The position numbers and the translations under genes are program-made. Positions 7,601-7,929 of a stretch of DNA of 7,929 nucleotides are shown here, one piece after another. Source of the DNA: Muribaculaceae bacterium (GTDB taxonomy: Bacteria; Bacteroidota; Bacteroidia; Bacteroidales; Muribaculaceae); NCBI GenBank assembly GCA_024400895.1, contig JAKSMA010000110.1, positions 1 to 7,929 of the forward strand. Direction: 5' to 3'. Below the pieces are notes generated by a model that searched no databases, was not told the origin of the DNA, and saw only the letters and a program-made list of their open reading frames with translations. Numbering within the stretch: position 1 is the first letter of the stretch; every line of letters begins with the position of its first letter.

Positions 7601-7877
7601 ATCATCGCCTTGGAACTCTGGCACATACCGCAGCTATCTGAAGCTGTCGAGCGCTGTTGCCGGAAGCACCACAAAAATCACCGTTGACCTCTTCCCTCAA
7701 GAGTTGAAGGGTGATGTGGATGGCAATGGAGTGGTGAACGTGAGCGACGTAACCGCCCTTATCAACCAAATCCTCGGCACAGCATCATATCCAACCTCGC
7801 GTTGCGACATCGACGGCAACGGCGTGGTAAACGTGAGCGACGTAACCGCCCTCATCAACCTCATCCTCGCGCAGTGA
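4620..7877 (+). CDS. Secreted M6-family metalloprotease with BspA-type LRRs and C-terminal dockerin
   Basis: Predicted exported zinc endopeptidase of 1085 residues, related to immune inhibitor A. A signal peptide ends SAMA (cut near residue 20). Residues ~21-120 resemble the propeptide-like N-terminus of Bacteroidales M6 proteins. The catalytic domain (~130-375) has an acidic calcium-loop-like stretch (D233, D235, D237, D241) leading into VVIVVYAG. It also has the zinc motif HEFSHCLSLPD, with ligands H317, H321 and probably D327 and catalytic E318, followed by the WSLMGHGS Met-turn-like segment (343-350). Serines replace the usual glycines of HExGHxxGxPD at 320 and 324. A beta-rich M6 C-terminal part runs to ~525. 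BspA/LRR_5-type repeats (AFxG/N...L...VTxIGxxAF) occupy ~585-695 and ~758-830. An unrecognised beta-rich region covers ~880-1025. The dockerin is 1031-1085 (D1032, D1034, N1036, N1040, D1043; D1063, D1065, N1067, N1071, D1074). The target protein is unknown. It has its own promoter and its TGA lies inside a hairpin. Confidence 0.92.
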   Translation: MKNYFFAVLFILTAWMSAMAVPAKPGFTSFRQSDGTTIDVQAIGDEFFACITTRDGLTVDRNEKGDWCYITEQGVTNIMAHNEGARTSEELAFIAAERAHLTPSSQMSETTRQLIKKVNALRKVGRVPHAGTVRVPIILVEYKDVKMKHTVSDFKAQFNTNSKSVRQYFIDQSNGLFTPQFDVFGIYTLSENREVYGGNKDGKKGDDQGLGKMVGEAVDLVQASKSITWSNYDNDKDNTCDVVIVVYAGVGEAQATTTVPESVWPCQWNLNSAKAYGDGPGAKSYNNITINDFAVFNEIRGNSNAGTDMDGIGTFCHEFSHCLSLPDFYDTTDQSAHYGMGCWSLMGHGSYNDNSRTPIGYSAFEKNWMGWLNLRNVLPNTQYTISAMNQGAATTDVAYKVTSPLNTNEYFILENRRKQGWDKYIGSEGMMIFHVTYNSDRWTTKKINTEDVQLMDIVPADNIWSRATENADAWGSTKHDFTDTSTPAATLNMTSSGSITGNAGKLGHSITDIQIGSNGDVTFWYDKKNLINVGDVAYEVLSEPSSSSYGKVRAYSLSPTGEGKSSLALAIPTTVTYNSKIYDVTSVADYAFQGKTNLTSFRTYPGITTIGKGALARCTGITYAQFSSSTTSIGSEAFSGCTALKTVYSVNPTPPALSATTFPSNSGMALYVTKSSTNSADNYKKATYWKNFATISKSKYAYDIYCNDGALLVVTKDPLYKTAGEMTVVGFNPNGGKVENGVLDFSCGSSPYYFNSYSYNLVAITDSAFINDTDLKGANLSKLTALTSIGKYAFYGSNVTNIMVPKSVTNIGTRAFVNCTQLSELLLMQQSGTRSWGGQFYGGNASDFTCYVRFSGYQSYYNSITSWSTISPSTKSPSEQLNAYFDDSNYEVFDFAINHNVDWSASGLKAWVVSSYNSTEKKAYTKQVTSTPANTGVLITGYNKGQVYRLKRPAGRPSAPTNLLVGTATGNVDVYNETVGFGFLNTQKYFSRPSSSPWNSGTYRSYLKLSSAVAGSTTKITVDLFPQELKGDVDGNGVVNVSDVTALINQILGTASYPTSRCDIDGNGVVNVSDVTALINLILAQ

Positions 7878-7929
7878 GGATGAGCTCGGCAAGGTGAGCA
7901 GCGGTGTGTCAGCGAAGCTGGCGCCGCGA
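7710..7929 (+). repeat. Dockerin-plus-3'-flank repeat, copy 2, cut by the window end
   Basis: This is the gap-free counterpart of 4197-4416. It includes the 55-residue dockerin of the protease, its TGA (7875-7877) and 52 nt of noncoding flank. The flank matches 4365-4416 except for G at 7914. The window stops inside the element. If the copy is complete, sequence resembling 4417-4462, including another hairpin, should follow. Confidence 0.9.
7860..7884 (+). repeat. Stop-codon-spanning hairpin, copy C
   Basis: CTCATCCTC (7860-7868) and GAGGATGAG (7876-7884) form a perfect 9-bp stem around the loop GCGCAGT, with the protease stop codon TGA (7875-7877) at the loop/stem border. The arrangement is the same as at 4347-4371. 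Confidence 0.85.

Noticed and set aside
7710..7877. Type IX secretion C-terminal sorting domain on the protease
   Set aside because: The C-terminus is a calcium-loop duplication (DxDGNGxVNVSD twice), which fits a dockerin and not the beta-sandwich CTD of type IX cargo.

Overview
The window looks like a chromosomal piece of a Bacteroidales bacterium, plausibly Muribaculaceae or Prevotellaceae (the family is an inference). The reasons are a Bacteroidetes-type promoter (TTG, 21-nt spacer, TATCTTTG), A-rich leaders with no Shine-Dalgarno sequence, BspA-type leucine-rich repeats on an M6 protease, and C-terminal dockerin modules of the GDVDGxGVVNVSD type. All genes lie on the plus strand.

Layout. 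Positions 2-205 hold the last 67 codons of a TatD-family metal-dependent DNase. After 15 nt comes a GHL10-family (DUF187) glycoside-hydrolase-like lipoprotein (221-1732). After another 43 nt comes a longer GHL10 paralog (1776-4364). It has a signal peptidase I-type leader, several fibronectin III-like domains and a two-repeat dockerin. These three genes read as one transcription unit. The 255-nt intergenic region (4365-4619) contains a structured repeat element, an 11-bp-stem intrinsic terminator and a promoter. The promoter drives a 1085-residue secreted M6 metalloprotease (4620-7877) that carries BspA-like LRRs and a nearly identical dockerin.

How the parts relate. The two GHL10 proteins are tandem paralogs predicted to sit in different places: one is lipid-anchored, the other is exported with a dockerin. 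The characterised E. coli GHL10 protein DigH (YddW) cleaves peptide-free peptidoglycan glycans, so a cell-wall glycan or related polysaccharide is a reasonable but unproven substrate. The dockerin is shared by a glycosidase-like protein and a protease. No cohesin is visible here, so its partner is unknown.

The most unusual feature is the repeat around the two dockerin gene ends. A 9-bp hairpin straddles each stop codon, and the following 52 nt of noncoding DNA differ at one position only, while the dockerin codons differ at many. A further copy of the hairpin lies 93 nt downstream of the first, in noncoding DNA. The window ends inside the second copy of the element.
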